DNA of 54,564 nt, taken from positions 1-54,564 of the forward strand of contig CANGJU010000005.1 of the NCBI GenBank assembly GCA_947453935.1, given 5' to 3'. Under the pieces are notes generated by a model, which had not been told where the DNA came from, did not search any database, and saw nothing but the letters and a program-made list of their open reading frames with translations. Position 1 is the stretch's first letter. Every line of letters begins with the position of its first letter. The position numbers and the translations under genes were made by a program. The DNA comes from Bacteroidota bacterium (GTDB taxonomy: Bacteria > Bacteroidota > Bacteroidia > AKYH767-A > OLB10). Positions 45,293 to 54,018 of the stretch are shown piece after piece.

Positions 45293-46069
45293 ATGAGTTT
45301 AATTACTGCTACGATTGAAAACGGGGTAGGCCGTATCAAGCTAAACCGCCCTGAAAAATTTAATAGTTTTAATCGCGAGATGGCCTTGCAAATGCAAGCT
45401 GCGCTCGATACATTTTCCTCTGATAATAATGTTCGTTGTATCTTAATTGATGCAGAAGGGAAAGCATTTTGTGCAGGCCAGGATTTATCAGAGGCAATTG
45501 CGCCTGATGGACCAGGAATTCAGAAAATTGTTGATGAACATTATAATCCAATTATTATTAAAATTCGCGAAGCACAAAAGCCAGTAGTTGCTGTTGTTCA
45601 TGGAGTAGCTGCAGGTGCAGGAGCTAATATCGCTCTAGCGTGCGATATCGTGCTTGCAGGTGAGTCGGCTTCATTCATTCAGGCTTTCAGTAAAATAGGA
45701 TTAATTCCTGATAGCGGCGGAACATTCTTCCTTCCACGCTTAATTGGATCTCAGAGAGCTGCAGGTTTAATGATGCTTGCTGATAAAGTAGGTGGAAAAG
45801 AAGCAGCAGAAATGGGAATGGTTTATAAATGTTTTGATGATGCTTCATTGAAATTAGAAGCCGATAAAATTTGTAATCAGCTGGCAAATATGCCTACTAA
45901 AGGTATCGCCTTAACGAAAATGCTGTTGAATCAATCTGCAACTTCAAATTTAAAAGAGCAACTTAAATTAGAAGAAGTATATCAGGCACAAGCAGGACAA
46001 ACCTATGATCATAAAGAAGGTGTTAATGCCTTTCTTGAAAAACGATTGCCGGTATTTAAAGGAGAATAA
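45293..46069 (+). CDS. paaG: 1,2-epoxyphenylacetyl-CoA isomerase PaaG (enoyl-CoA hydratase family)
   Basis: Crotonase-fold enzyme that turns ring-epoxide phenylacetyl-CoA into the oxepin. Seen: IKLNRPEKFNSFNREM at the start, AFCAGQDLSEAIAPDGPG (oxyanion-hole region), HGVAAGAGANIALACDIVLA, and the PaaG-like SKIGLIPDSGGTFFLPRLIG with the catalytic acid in this stretch. The length of 258 aa is normal. It is the only crotonase in the operon, so the PaaF hydratase must be elsewhere or this enzyme covers both roles. paaH begins one base after its stop. Confidence 0.88.
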   Translation: MSLITATIENGVGRIKLNRPEKFNSFNREMALQMQAALDTFSSDNNVRCILIDAEGKAFCAGQDLSEAIAPDGPGIQKIVDEHYNPIIIKIREAQKPVVAVVHGVAAGAGANIALACDIVLAGESASFIQAFSKIGLIPDSGGTFFLPRLIGSQRAAGLMMLADKVGGKEAAEMGMVYKCFDDASLKLEADKICNQLANMPTKGIALTKMLLNQSATSNLKEQLKLEEVYQAQAGQTYDHKEGVNAFLEKRLPVFKGE

Positions 46070-46070
46070 T

Positions 46071-47243
46071 ATGTTATCAGAAAAATCAATTGTAGGTGTT
46101 ATTGGTGCTGGTGCAATGGGGAGCGGAATTGCGCAAGTAGCTGCTGCTGCTGGTCATCAGGTTTTTTTATTTGATGCTAAAGAAGGAGCCGCTAGTAATG
46201 CTGTGAAAAAAACGGAAACTTCATTAGCAAAACTTGTTGAGAAAGGAAAGATGTCATCAGATGATATGACAGCTTTGTGTAAACGCATTACCGTTATAGA
46301 TTCGCTAAACGGATTTTCTTCTGCTGATTTAATCATTGAAGCAGTGGTTGAAATTTTAGAAGTTAAAAAGGAGATTTTTTCTGCTCTTGAAAAAGTAGTT
46401 AGTCCATCGTGTATTCTTGCATCTAATACTTCTTCATTATCGGTTACTTCTGTTGCCGCAGCATGTAATCATTCTGAAAGAGTGATTGGATTGCATTTTT
46501 TTAATCCTGCTCCTATAATGCCGTTAGTAGAGGTAATTCCTGCTTTGCAAACAAAAGAAGGATTAGCAGAAGAATGTAAACTATTAATGCAAGCATGGAA
46601 AAAAGTTCCTGTAATTGCTAAGGATACTCCTGGATTTATTGTGAACCGTGTAGCGCGTCCTTATTATGGCGAAGCATTAAAGATTGTTGAAGAAGGGATT
46701 GCTGATATGGTAACCGTTGATGCTGCAATGCGTGAGAAAGGTGGATTTAAAATGGGACCGTTTGAATTAATGGATTTAATAGGCAACGATATAAATTACA
46801 CTGTTACTGAAACTGTTTGGAAGCAGTTTTATTTTGATGCTCGTTTTCGTCCTTCTTTAATTCAAAAAAAAATGGTTGAGTCAGGAAGATTAGGCAGAAA
46901 GACGGGAATGGGGTATTACGATTACAGTGAAAATGCTGTTATACCCGAAGTAAAAGTAAATGATGATTTAGCAAGTGAAATTGTTATTCGTGTTTTAACA
47001 ATGCTAATCAATGAAGCTGCTGATGCATTGTATTATAAAATAGCAACGGCTGAAGATATCGATTTGTCAATGACAAAAGGAGTTAATTATCCGAAGGGAT
47101 TATTAAAATGGGCTGATGAAATAGGAGTTGAAAAAGTATTGTCATTGCTAGACTCTTTTTATGTAGAGTATCACGATGATCGTTATCGTGCTTCTGTTTT
47201 ATTGCGTCAGATGGCAAGAGAAAATAAATCCTTTTTTAATTAA
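46071..47243 (+). CDS. paaH: 3-hydroxyacyl-CoA dehydrogenase PaaH
   Basis: NAD-dependent dehydrogenase that oxidises 3-hydroxyadipyl-CoA in the lower phenylacetate pathway. The Rossmann domain has VGVIGAGAMGSGIAQVAAAA, and the catalytic region SNTSSLSVTSVA with IGLHFFNPAPIMPLVEVIP (His). KDTPGFIVNRVARPYYGEAL follows, then a second helical domain. I start at the ATG at 46071 (MLSEKSIVGVIG): it lies one base after paaG and the GGAG of the paaG end (AAAGGAGAATAATATG) could act as ribosome-binding site, unusual for this phylum. The ORF-track extension to 46005 overlaps paaG coding sequence. 390 aa. Confidence 0.9.
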   Translation: MLSEKSIVGVIGAGAMGSGIAQVAAAAGHQVFLFDAKEGAASNAVKKTETSLAKLVEKGKMSSDDMTALCKRITVIDSLNGFSSADLIIEAVVEILEVKKEIFSALEKVVSPSCILASNTSSLSVTSVAAACNHSERVIGLHFFNPAPIMPLVEVIPALQTKEGLAEECKLLMQAWKKVPVIAKDTPGFIVNRVARPYYGEALKIVEEGIADMVTVDAAMREKGGFKMGPFELMDLIGNDINYTVTETVWKQFYFDARFRPSLIQKKMVESGRLGRKTGMGYYDYSENAVIPEVKVNDDLASEIVIRVLTMLINEAADALYYKIATAEDIDLSMTKGVNYPKGLLKWADEIGVEKVLSLLDSFYVEYHDDRYRASVLLRQMARENKSFFN

Positions 47244-47255
47244 TTCGAAGGGTTT

Positions 47256-47693
47256 ATGGATTCGAATCAAGCGAAGAAAATTGTTGCAAGAATGTATGAC
47301 CACGATTGGTTTAGTCAGTGGTTAGGTATTGAAGTACTCGAAGTAGCTCCTGGCTTTTGCAAACTAAAAATGAAAATCAGAAAGGAAATGCTCAACGGAT
47401 TTGGTATTGCTCACGGAGGAATAACCTATTCACTTGCCGACAGTGCGTTGGCATTTGCATCTAATTCGCATGGTCGCCAAAGCGTCTCTGTTGAAACGTC
47501 AATATCACATACCATCTCATTGAAAGAAGATGATGTGATTTATGCTATATCAGAAGAAAAAAGTTTAACTAATAAAATTGGAATTTATTCTATTACTGTA
47601 ACAAATGAACAATCGCAAACGGTTGCATTGTTTAAAGGAGTAGTTTACAGAACATCAAAGGAATGGTTTCCACAAGAAAAAGAAAATGATTAA
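47256..47693 (+). CDS. paaI: hotdog-fold thioesterase PaaI
   Basis: Acyl-CoA thioesterase thought to release CoA from stalled intermediates of phenylacetate breakdown. The hotdog signature NGFGIAHGGITYSLADSALAFASNS is intact, with the catalytic Asp in the helix. The length of 145 aa fits. It starts 12 bases after paaH and overlaps the thiolase gene by eight bases. Confidence 0.9.
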   Translation: MDSNQAKKIVARMYDHDWFSQWLGIEVLEVAPGFCKLKMKIRKEMLNGFGIAHGGITYSLADSALAFASNSHGRQSVSVETSISHTISLKEDDVIYAISEEKSLTNKIGIYSITVTNEQSQTVALFKGVVYRTSKEWFPQEKEND

Positions 47694-48894
47694 GAACGCA
47701 TACATTGTTAATGGTGTTAGAACACCAATCGGTAATTTTGGTGGTACATTGTCACCTGTTCGTGCAGATGATTTAGCTGCATTGGTATTAAGAAAGCTTG
47801 CTGAAAAAAATAGCGGAGTCGATTTTTCTTCTGTTGGCGATGTTATCATGGGTTGTGCAAATCAGGCCGGTGAAGACAATCGTAATATTGCACGCATGGC
47901 TAGTTTGCTTGCAGGATTGCCTGTGTCAATTCCAGGAGAAACAGTAAATCGTTTGTGTGCATCAGGATTGTCAGCCATTGCATCTGCAGGGCGTTCGTTA
48001 ATGTTAGGCGAAGCCGAATTAATGATTGCTGGTGGTGTTGAACATATGACGCGTGGTCCATGGGTGATTTCAAAAACATCAACTCCTTATGGACGTGATG
48101 CACAAATGTTCGATTCAAGTTTTGGATGGCGTTTTATCAATCCTTTAATGAAAGAAAAATTTGGTGTTGATGCCATGGGCGAAACTGCAGAAAATCTTGC
48201 AGTGCGTGATAATATTTCTCGCGAAGATCAAGATCAGTTTGCGCTATGGTCGCAGCAAAAAGCTACTGCCGCTCAAAAGGCTGGTAAGTTCGAAAATGAA
48301 ATTGTTGCCGTTGAAATTCCACAACGAAAAGGCGATCCTATATTGTTTACAGCAGATGAATTTGTTAAACCATCTACTTCAATAGAAGGATTAGCTAAAT
48401 TAAAACCAAGTTTTCGTAAAGACGGTACTGTTACAGCTGGTAATGCGAGTGGATTGAATGATGGTGCAGCAGCTGTTTTATTAGCTTCCGAAGAAGGTTT
48501 GAAGAAGAATAATCTGAAAGCATTAAGTAGAATTGTAGCAATTGGTATTGCTGGTGTTGAACCGCATATCATGGGTATTGGTCCCGTTGAAGCTGCGAAC
48601 AAAGCACTTAAAAATGCAGGACTTACCTGGAATGATATGGATATTATTGAACTCAACGAAGCTTTTGCTGCGCAAAGTTTAGCATGCATACGTAGCTGGG
48701 GCTTGGCTGATAACGATAGTCGTATTAATCCGAACGGTGGTGCGATTGCGTTAGGTCATCCCTTAGGAATGAGCGGAGCAAGAATTGCTTTGTCAGCTTC
48801 ACATCAATTAGCCGAGGGGAATAAGAAATATGCGATGGTTACTATGTGCATTGGTGTAGGGCAGGGGTATGCTATGATTCTTGAGCGTGCATAA
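47686..48894 (+). CDS. paaJ: 3-oxoadipyl-CoA thiolase PaaJ
   Basis: Acetyl-CoA acyltransferase that splits 3-oxoadipyl-CoA into succinyl-CoA and acetyl-CoA, the last step. Seen: IVNGVRTPIGNFGGTLSPVRADDLAA at the start (in two pieces), the nucleophile in NRLCASGLSAIASA (about residue 92), the His loop NPNGGAIALGHPLGMSGAR and the second Cys in MCIGVGQGYAM. The length of 402 aa is normal. It ends the visible operon and converges on a histidine kinase gene; a shared hairpin lies between. Confidence 0.9.
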   Translation: MIKNAYIVNGVRTPIGNFGGTLSPVRADDLAALVLRKLAEKNSGVDFSSVGDVIMGCANQAGEDNRNIARMASLLAGLPVSIPGETVNRLCASGLSAIASAGRSLMLGEAELMIAGGVEHMTRGPWVISKTSTPYGRDAQMFDSSFGWRFINPLMKEKFGVDAMGETAENLAVRDNISREDQDQFALWSQQKATAAQKAGKFENEIVAVEIPQRKGDPILFTADEFVKPSTSIEGLAKLKPSFRKDGTVTAGNASGLNDGAAAVLLASEEGLKKNNLKALSRIVAIGIAGVEPHIMGIGPVEAANKALKNAGLTWNDMDIIELNEAFAAQSLACIRSWGLADNDSRINPNGGAIALGHPLGMSGARIALSASHQLAEGNKKYAMVTMCIGVGQGYAMILERA

Positions 48895-48920
48895 AAAAAG
48901 AGCACCCTTTTGAGGTGCCC
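48893..48920 (-). terminator. hairpin between paaJ and the histidine kinase gene
   Basis: GCACC (48902-48906) pairs with GGTGC (48914-48918). On the minus strand it is followed by TCTTTTTTT, a good terminator for the kinase gene. On the plus strand the trailing sequence (CCTGATTTC) is weaker, so it may serve paaJ poorly. Confidence 0.6.
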
Positions 48921-48938
48921 TGATTTCAAATTAAACAG

Positions 48939-50084
48939 CTATCTTTTTATAAATTCGAGAGGAATTAGTTCTCGTTTGTGTTCGTGTATTGGCAGACTAA
49001 AAAAGAACGTTGTCCCTTTTCCAACTTCACTACTGAGCCAGATATTTCCACCATGTGCTTCTACAATGCGCTTTGCAATGGTTAATCCTAGTCCTGTGCT
49101 TTTTTCACCGTTTGTACTTGCAACACTGGTTCTTGCAAATGGCATAAATACTCTGTGTATATCATTCGAAGGAATTCCTTGTCCCTGATCTTTTACCGAA
49201 ATTATTACATCTTCGTCTTTTCGTATTACATTAATTTCTACATGCGTGTTTCCAAATGAAAACTTAACGGCATTTGAAATTAAATTATTAAGTACCTGTT
49301 GTAAATGTATTTTATCAAAAGCTACTTGCGGAATATTATCTGCAATGTTGTAATCAAGTACAATTGATTTTGCATTGGCAGTTCTTATATTATCATTGAT
49401 AGATTTTTGAATGATGCCGGCTATTGAATCGCTTTTTAAATTTAGATTCATACTACCTGATTCAATCTTAGAAACATCTAATAAATTACTAAGCAATTCC
49501 AGCATGTCTCTTCCTGAATCATGCATCATCTGAAGCATTTCCTTCATCTCTAGCGATAATGAATCGCCTAATTCATCTTCAAGAATATGAACGAGTGATA
49601 TAATATTTCCAATCGGGTTTCTTAAATCATGAGATGCAACACCTAAGAAATAATTTTTCTCTTGATTTAATTTAGCAAGCTCTGCATTTTTAATTTCAAG
49701 TTCACGCTGTTGATCGTGCAGCTTTAATAAAGTGTTTACTTTTGCTTGTGTTATATCTACGTCAAGAGGTTTGAATAAATAATCAATACAACCTTCTTGA
49801 TAGCCCTTAAGCATGTATTTCTTTTCTTTGCTGATAGCAGTTACAAATAGTATTGGGGTCTTCTTTGTCCTATTAGTTTGCTTTAACATATGCGCGACTT
49901 CAAATCCATCCATCACTGGCATTTGAACATCAAGAAGTATTAATGCTAAGTCTTCACTAAAAGCAATCTTTAAGGCTTCTTCACCCGATGAAGCTTTAAG
50001 TATTATCCTGTTTTCATTCACGAGTATATTCTCAAGTGAATACAGATTTTCAGGGCGGTCGTCAACAAGTAAAATTTTATGCAT
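48939..50084 (-). CDS. receiver domain-histidine kinase hybrid (REC-HisKA-HATPase)
   Basis: Cytosolic signalling protein without membrane helix, with the receiver first. REC (about 3-118): KILLVDDRPENLYSLE, the phospho-Asp in LILLDVQMPVMDG, and the Lys in LFKPLD. A short coiled coil (QQRELEIKNAELAKLNQEKN) joins it to HisKA, with the H-box GVASHDLRNPIGNII (about 152). The ATPase has LISNAVKFSFG (N), VKDQGQGIPSND (G1) and STGLGLTIAKRIVEAHGG (G2). All key residues are present. It probably receives phosphate on REC from another kinase and relays it. Its tail-to-tail position with paaJ does not by itself show a role in phenylacetate control. Confidence 0.9.
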   Translation of the reverse strand: MHKILLVDDRPENLYSLENILVNENRIILKASSGEEALKIAFSEDLALILLDVQMPVMDGFEVAHMLKQTNRTKKTPILFVTAISKEKKYMLKGYQEGCIDYLFKPLDVDITQAKVNTLLKLHDQQRELEIKNAELAKLNQEKNYFLGVASHDLRNPIGNIISLVHILEDELGDSLSLEMKEMLQMMHDSGRDMLELLSNLLDVSKIESGSMNLNLKSDSIAGIIQKSINDNIRTANAKSIVLDYNIADNIPQVAFDKIHLQQVLNNLISNAVKFSFGNTHVEINVIRKDEDVIISVKDQGQGIPSNDIHRVFMPFARTSVASTNGEKSTGLGLTIAKRIVEAHGGNIWLSSEVGKGTTFFFSLPIHEHKRELIPLEFIKR

Positions 50085-50339
50085 TGGTTTGAAATATTTG
50101 ATGCAGTAAAAATACCCTGACCTGCTTGCACGATTTTAAAAATATGATTGGATTCTTACATTGTGATATTTTTAAGCAATTAGGTGATTTGAAAAATGTA
50201 AGATTCAAAAAGAAATATCATCAAATTAGCAACATTAATTTCGAGTTCTTCTCTTATAATTCAAATTTGCTGAACTAAATTGCATTGTAAGATTTCAATT
50301 GATGTTGTCGAAAAAATCAATCATGCAGATGCAATAAAA

Positions 50340-52667
50340 TTAAAAAGGATAACCAATTCCAAAGTTAAAAGTAACATCTGTTAGGTTATTTGCGCCTGCT
50401 GTCCAACGACTACCAGCAGGTTTAGATGGGTCTTTCATTTTAACTGCCGCATCTAATCGGAAAATAAAGAAAGTGAAGTCGCTTCTGATACCGACACCAG
50501 AGCCGATAGCTATTTCATCACCAAAGGTACTTATACCTACTCCAGAACCTGGTTTATCTTCCGAGTCATTTAACATCCAAATATTACCAAAATCGGTAAA
50601 GACAGCTCCTTTCAAAAACTTATACAAGTTAAATCGATATTCGACATTACCTGTGATTTTAAATTCCCCAAATTGCTGGAATAAATCTGTTGTTACATTA
50701 GAACCTGGTCCTAATGAGCGTGATCTCCAAGCTCTGATATCATTCGGGCCTCCCGCGTAAAAAGCTTTTTCAAAAGGGACTAATGTTGAATTGCCATAGG
50801 CATAACCAACACCTGACACTAATCTTGTGACTAATGAAGAGGTCTTGTTGAAGTTTAGGTAATATCTGAAATCAAAATCGGGACGAACATACTGCGCATA
50901 ACGCACCTTTCCAATCAAGCGACTATTCGATTCCGAAATTTTATAGCTGCTGGTAGGTAATAACGAAAGAGTGTTTCCTGCAAATTCAATATTGAATCGA
51001 AAGAAGGTGAAATTACCTGCTTTGCCTACAATTTGGTTGTTATATAAATAACTAAATCGACCATTAATAATTAACTGATCAGTATAGGAGTTAATCAGGT
51101 TGATATTATTATACGACAATAATTGCTCATTGAATGCAGAATCTAAATCTACTTTCAAATAGTTAATCTCTGCAGGGTAAAAATAAAAACGATTGTATTT
51201 AGATGTTCTTTTGGTGTAGTAATAGGAGAGGTTTGCTAAACGCCTGAAATACTCTGGTCGGCTTTGTACATTATAACCAATCGAAACAGAGGTAATAGGA
51301 TTACTTACTTTTCTGGAATTTCTAATTGTGAATGGCCACAACGCTCTCGGAAAGCTTAAACTTAATTCAGGTCCAAATTCAAAGGTGTTGAATAGTCCGA
51401 ATTTATAAGATTTATTTTCTTCTGTTGTTAATGAACGTTGTATTTCTAAGCCACCTCTTATTTTAAATTCTAATAACTCTGCGCCACGAAAAACATTTTT
51501 ATTTCGATATACGAAACTTCCTGATATTCCTAAGTTACCACCGCTATTCGTTCCTTCTGCTTCAAATTTATAGGACTGTCTATACTGTGGCGAAAGCATA
51601 ATCTTGCATTGATATTGATTCCTGCCAAGACTATCAAGACCATCTACCTGTTCGTATTTTATATTCACAAAACGAAACACCCCAAGGTCTGCAAGTCTCT
51701 GATACGTCAAATCTATATTCTCTTGAGAATAAAGTGAATTGGGCAAAATGTAAATATGCTCAGTTAGTCGATTGAACTTATAAAGAAATATGGAATCGCG
51801 ATTAGGGTAAAAAACATAATTATTAAATACAGAGCTGTCGGTTACAGCTACACGATTTAAGTCGATAGGTTCGTAATCCATATCAACACTAATGCTTTTG
51901 TTGACTCCTAATAGGTGTTTGGGTATGATATTATTTTTTAGCTGCTCTTCTGTTGGATTAGGATTAGAAATTAGCATGGTTACTTCTGCTTGATTTGTTT
52001 TAAATCCCGTATCTACAACAAAACGTATGTATTGTGAATTGAATGCGGCAAATCCCGTATTTCGTAATAAAGCTGTAATGCGATCTCTTTCTTTTTGTAA
52101 GGTAGTTGCTGAATAATTGTCGCCTTTGTGAATCATCGTAAGCGAATCATTTTGCAAAACAACTTGTCGTACTAATGAATCAGGTATATCGTATTTAACT
52201 TTTAAAAATGTATAAGGAGAATTCCCTTGTAGGTTATAAGACACAAATGCTTTTTTCTTCCAGTACTCAATCGAGTCAGATACAACCGCATTAAAAAATC
52301 CATTATTCTGTAGTAGGGTTAGTAATTGCTCGCTCGACTTACGTACTTTTGAAGTATCAACCAATATGGGCTCCTCGCCAACAGTTGTTTTTAGCCAATG
52401 ATTGAATTTTGTTTCTTTTCCTCCAAATGCAAAATTGTAAACGCTTAGGTGAAAACGAACAAATCCGAAAATTTTCCTGTTGGGCTTTTGCTTTATAACA
52501 GCATTAAAATTTTCTTTTAATTCGGGTCTGTCTGTTTTAATTGTATTTTTACAAAGCAAGTGCTTTCCATCAGGAACACTTTTGGTGGCTGAGCATCCCG
52601 AAAGGAATACAATCGTTAAAAAAGATAAAATGACAACTAAGTGAATATTGTCTTTATGGCTTTTCAT
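50340..52667 (-). CDS. tamL: TamL-type BamA/TamA family outer-membrane lipoprotein
   Basis: Omp85-superfamily barrel, the Bacteroidota lipoprotein form of TamA, presumed to help insert or export envelope proteins. The N-terminus ends in a lipobox (IVFLSGCSATKSVPDGKHLL), then POTRA-like repeats (about 30-370; LLTLLQNNGFFNAVVSDS, RITALLRNTGFAAFNSQY, TYQRLADLGVFRFVNIKYE). The C-terminal half is a beta barrel with YRNKNVFRGAELLEFKIRGG and FYAGGPNDIRAWRSRSLGPG, the latter holding the position of the Omp85 (V/I)RGF motif, and ends VTFNFGIGYPF. The length of 775 aa fits. A TamB-like partner is not in the window. It is divergent from the SPOUT methyltransferase gene. Confidence 0.85.
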   Translation of the reverse strand: MKSHKDNIHLVVILSFLTIVFLSGCSATKSVPDGKHLLCKNTIKTDRPELKENFNAVIKQKPNRKIFGFVRFHLSVYNFAFGGKETKFNHWLKTTVGEEPILVDTSKVRKSSEQLLTLLQNNGFFNAVVSDSIEYWKKKAFVSYNLQGNSPYTFLKVKYDIPDSLVRQVVLQNDSLTMIHKGDNYSATTLQKERDRITALLRNTGFAAFNSQYIRFVVDTGFKTNQAEVTMLISNPNPTEEQLKNNIIPKHLLGVNKSISVDMDYEPIDLNRVAVTDSSVFNNYVFYPNRDSIFLYKFNRLTEHIYILPNSLYSQENIDLTYQRLADLGVFRFVNIKYEQVDGLDSLGRNQYQCKIMLSPQYRQSYKFEAEGTNSGGNLGISGSFVYRNKNVFRGAELLEFKIRGGLEIQRSLTTEENKSYKFGLFNTFEFGPELSLSFPRALWPFTIRNSRKVSNPITSVSIGYNVQSRPEYFRRLANLSYYYTKRTSKYNRFYFYPAEINYLKVDLDSAFNEQLLSYNNINLINSYTDQLIINGRFSYLYNNQIVGKAGNFTFFRFNIEFAGNTLSLLPTSSYKISESNSRLIGKVRYAQYVRPDFDFRYYLNFNKTSSLVTRLVSGVGYAYGNSTLVPFEKAFYAGGPNDIRAWRSRSLGPGSNVTTDLFQQFGEFKITGNVEYRFNLYKFLKGAVFTDFGNIWMLNDSEDKPGSGVGISTFGDEIAIGSGVGIRSDFTFFIFRLDAAVKMKDPSKPAGSRWTAGANNLTDVTFNFGIGYPF

Positions 52668-52710
52668 TTTCAGCTGTAAAAATACAATATTAAACGAATA
52701 TTAAATTTCA

Positions 52711-53472
52711 ATGGCTTCTAAATCAACGATAAGTTTTTTACGTTCCCTACAACAAAAGAAATTCAGAAATGAAGAAGGGGTTTTCATTGTAGAAGGACCT
52801 AAAATGGTTTCAGAAGTCTTGAAGTCTGATTTTAAAGTCAGACAGCTATATGCTACGAGTAGCTGGATTCCAGATCAACATGAAATCTTGCCCGTAGAAA
52901 TTATCACGGAGGCAGAGATGGAGCGGGTGAGTGGACTTCAAACACCGAACAAGGTACTTGCAGTAGTGGAGATACCTGTTTTAGAAGGCCCTATAAATAC
53001 ACTTTCGAATGGCATTCACTTATTATTAGATCAGATTCAGGATCCTGGTAACCTTGGGACAATTATTCGAATTGCAGATTGGTTTGGTATAACATCCGTT
53101 ATATGTTCACCCGACACAGCAGATGTTTTCAATCCGAAGGTGATACAAGCATCCATGGGAAGCGTGTTTAATGTAAAGATAAATTATAGTTCACTCGCTG
53201 ATGTCTTATTAAAAAATGCAGATGGGAATAAATGGCCTGTTTATGCAACGCTTTTAGCTGGTGAGAATATTTATAAATCAGAACTAAATGCATCTTGCTT
53301 TGTGATATTAGGTAACGAAAGTCGCGGAGTGAATCCTATTCTGAATACATTCATAACCCAAGGAATTCATATCCCCCGACCAGTAAATAAATCAAGTAAA
53401 GCAGAATCGTTGAATGTGGCGGTGGCTGCTGGTATTGTATGCAGCGAGTATTGTAGAAAAAATAACCCCTGA
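52711..53472 (+). CDS. SPOUT-class (TrmH family) RNA 2'-O-methyltransferase
   Basis: SAM-dependent methyltransferase that modifies rRNA or tRNA ribose; specific target not deducible. The N-terminal substrate-binding part starts SFLRSLQQKKFRNEEGVFIVEGPKMVSEVL. The trefoil-knot domain has LLDQIQDPGNLGTIIRIADWFG (motif 1, about residue 110), FVILGNESRGVNPIL (motif 2) and IPRPVNKSSKAESLNVAVAAGI (motif 3); motif 3 has a longer loop than the usual IPM-type. The 253 aa are full length. Its stop lies within a hairpin terminator shared with the convergent apaG gene. Confidence 0.87.
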   Translation: MASKSTISFLRSLQQKKFRNEEGVFIVEGPKMVSEVLKSDFKVRQLYATSSWIPDQHEILPVEIITEAEMERVSGLQTPNKVLAVVEIPVLEGPINTLSNGIHLLLDQIQDPGNLGTIIRIADWFGITSVICSPDTADVFNPKVIQASMGSVFNVKINYSSLADVLLKNADGNKWPVYATLLAGENIYKSELNASCFVILGNESRGVNPILNTFITQGIHIPRPVNKSSKAESLNVAVAAGIVCSEYCRKNNP

Positions 53473-53487
53473 GATTGATTCAGGGGT
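53465..53487. terminator. bidirectional hairpin between the RNA methyltransferase gene and apaG
   Basis: ACCCCTGA (53465-53472) and TCAGGGGT (53480-53487) form an 8-bp stem with a seven-base loop; it includes the methyltransferase stop codon. On the minus strand it is followed by TATTTTTTC, so it fits best as the apaG terminator; the plus-strand tail (CTTGG) is weak. Confidence 0.6.
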
Positions 53488-53510
53488 CTTGGTTAACTGA
53501 TAATTGAGTG

Positions 53511-53903
53511 TCAGTTTAATCGTGATGGTACTACCATTTTAAACTCAGGAATTTTCACAAAAAAGAGTTTGTTATCGGTTACTCTTTCCATGAGATAGGT
53601 TCCATACATTTTTCCTATTTCGGTATTCAGATTACACCCTGAAACATAGCGAAAGGTTTCGCCCGGTGCTATAAATGGTTGCTCTCCAACAACACCTTCT
53701 CCCTCTACTTCTCTATGAGAATTATCAGAGCCGATGATATGCCAATGGCGTTTCTTCAGTTGTACGATATAGTCGCTATCGTTGGTAATTGTAATGCGAT
53801 AAGCAAAAACATACTGACTAAATCCTGGAGTGCTATGAGTTGGTTGATAAAACGTCTCTACACTTACTTTTATCCCCGCTGTTACTTCTGTAAATATATT
53901 CAT
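53511..53903 (-). CDS. apaG: ApaG domain protein
   Basis: Small fibronectin-III-like protein of the ApaG family, linked to Co2+/Mg2+ tolerance and diadenosine tetraphosphate levels in enterobacteria; biochemical role unclear. Seen: ITEGIKVSVETFYQ-like TAGIKVSVETFYQPTHS, YVFAYRITITNDSDYIVQL, KRHWHIIGSDNSHREVEGEGVVGEQP and PGETFRYVSGCNLNTEIGKMYG in pieces, all typical. I start at the ATG at 53901-53903 (MNIFTEVTAGIKV), giving 130 aa, because the ORF-track start at 53933 lies inside a -7 promoter element and adds residues without family match. Confidence 0.88.
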   Translation of the reverse strand: MNIFTEVTAGIKVSVETFYQPTHSTPGFSQYVFAYRITITNDSDYIVQLKKRHWHIIGSDNSHREVEGEGVVGEQPFIAPGETFRYVSGCNLNTEIGKMYGTYLMERVTDNKLFFVKIPEFKMVVPSRLN

Positions 53904-53930
53904 GTTAGATGAATGGCTTTTTAGGTTATC

Positions 53931-53938
53931 CAAAAATA
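53931..53938 (-). promoter_or_regulatory. -7 element of apaG
   Basis: Minus strand TATTTTTG, fitting TAnnTTTG, 27 bases before the chosen ATG; a TTTG at 53962-53965 (minus strand) lies 23 bases upstream, a slightly long -33 spacing. It overlaps the ORF-track start codon and so decides in favour of the downstream ATG. Confidence 0.35.
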
Positions 53939-54018
53939 TAGCGGAAATGAATTACTCATGACAAAATTTGACAAAGCGCATCAAAAGTGAGGTTAATGGC
54001 TTTTATAATGGGTAAAAA

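Noticed and set aside
46005-46070. upstream start of PaaH
   Set aside because: It lies inside the paaG coding sequence and adds residues before the normal Rossmann start; the ATG at 46071 follows paaG by one base.
50085-50339. regulatory RNA or missed gene in the 255-bp gap between the kinase and TamL genes
   Set aside because: AT-rich with only weak inverted repeats (TTGAT/ATCAA near 50298); no start, family match or clear promoter.
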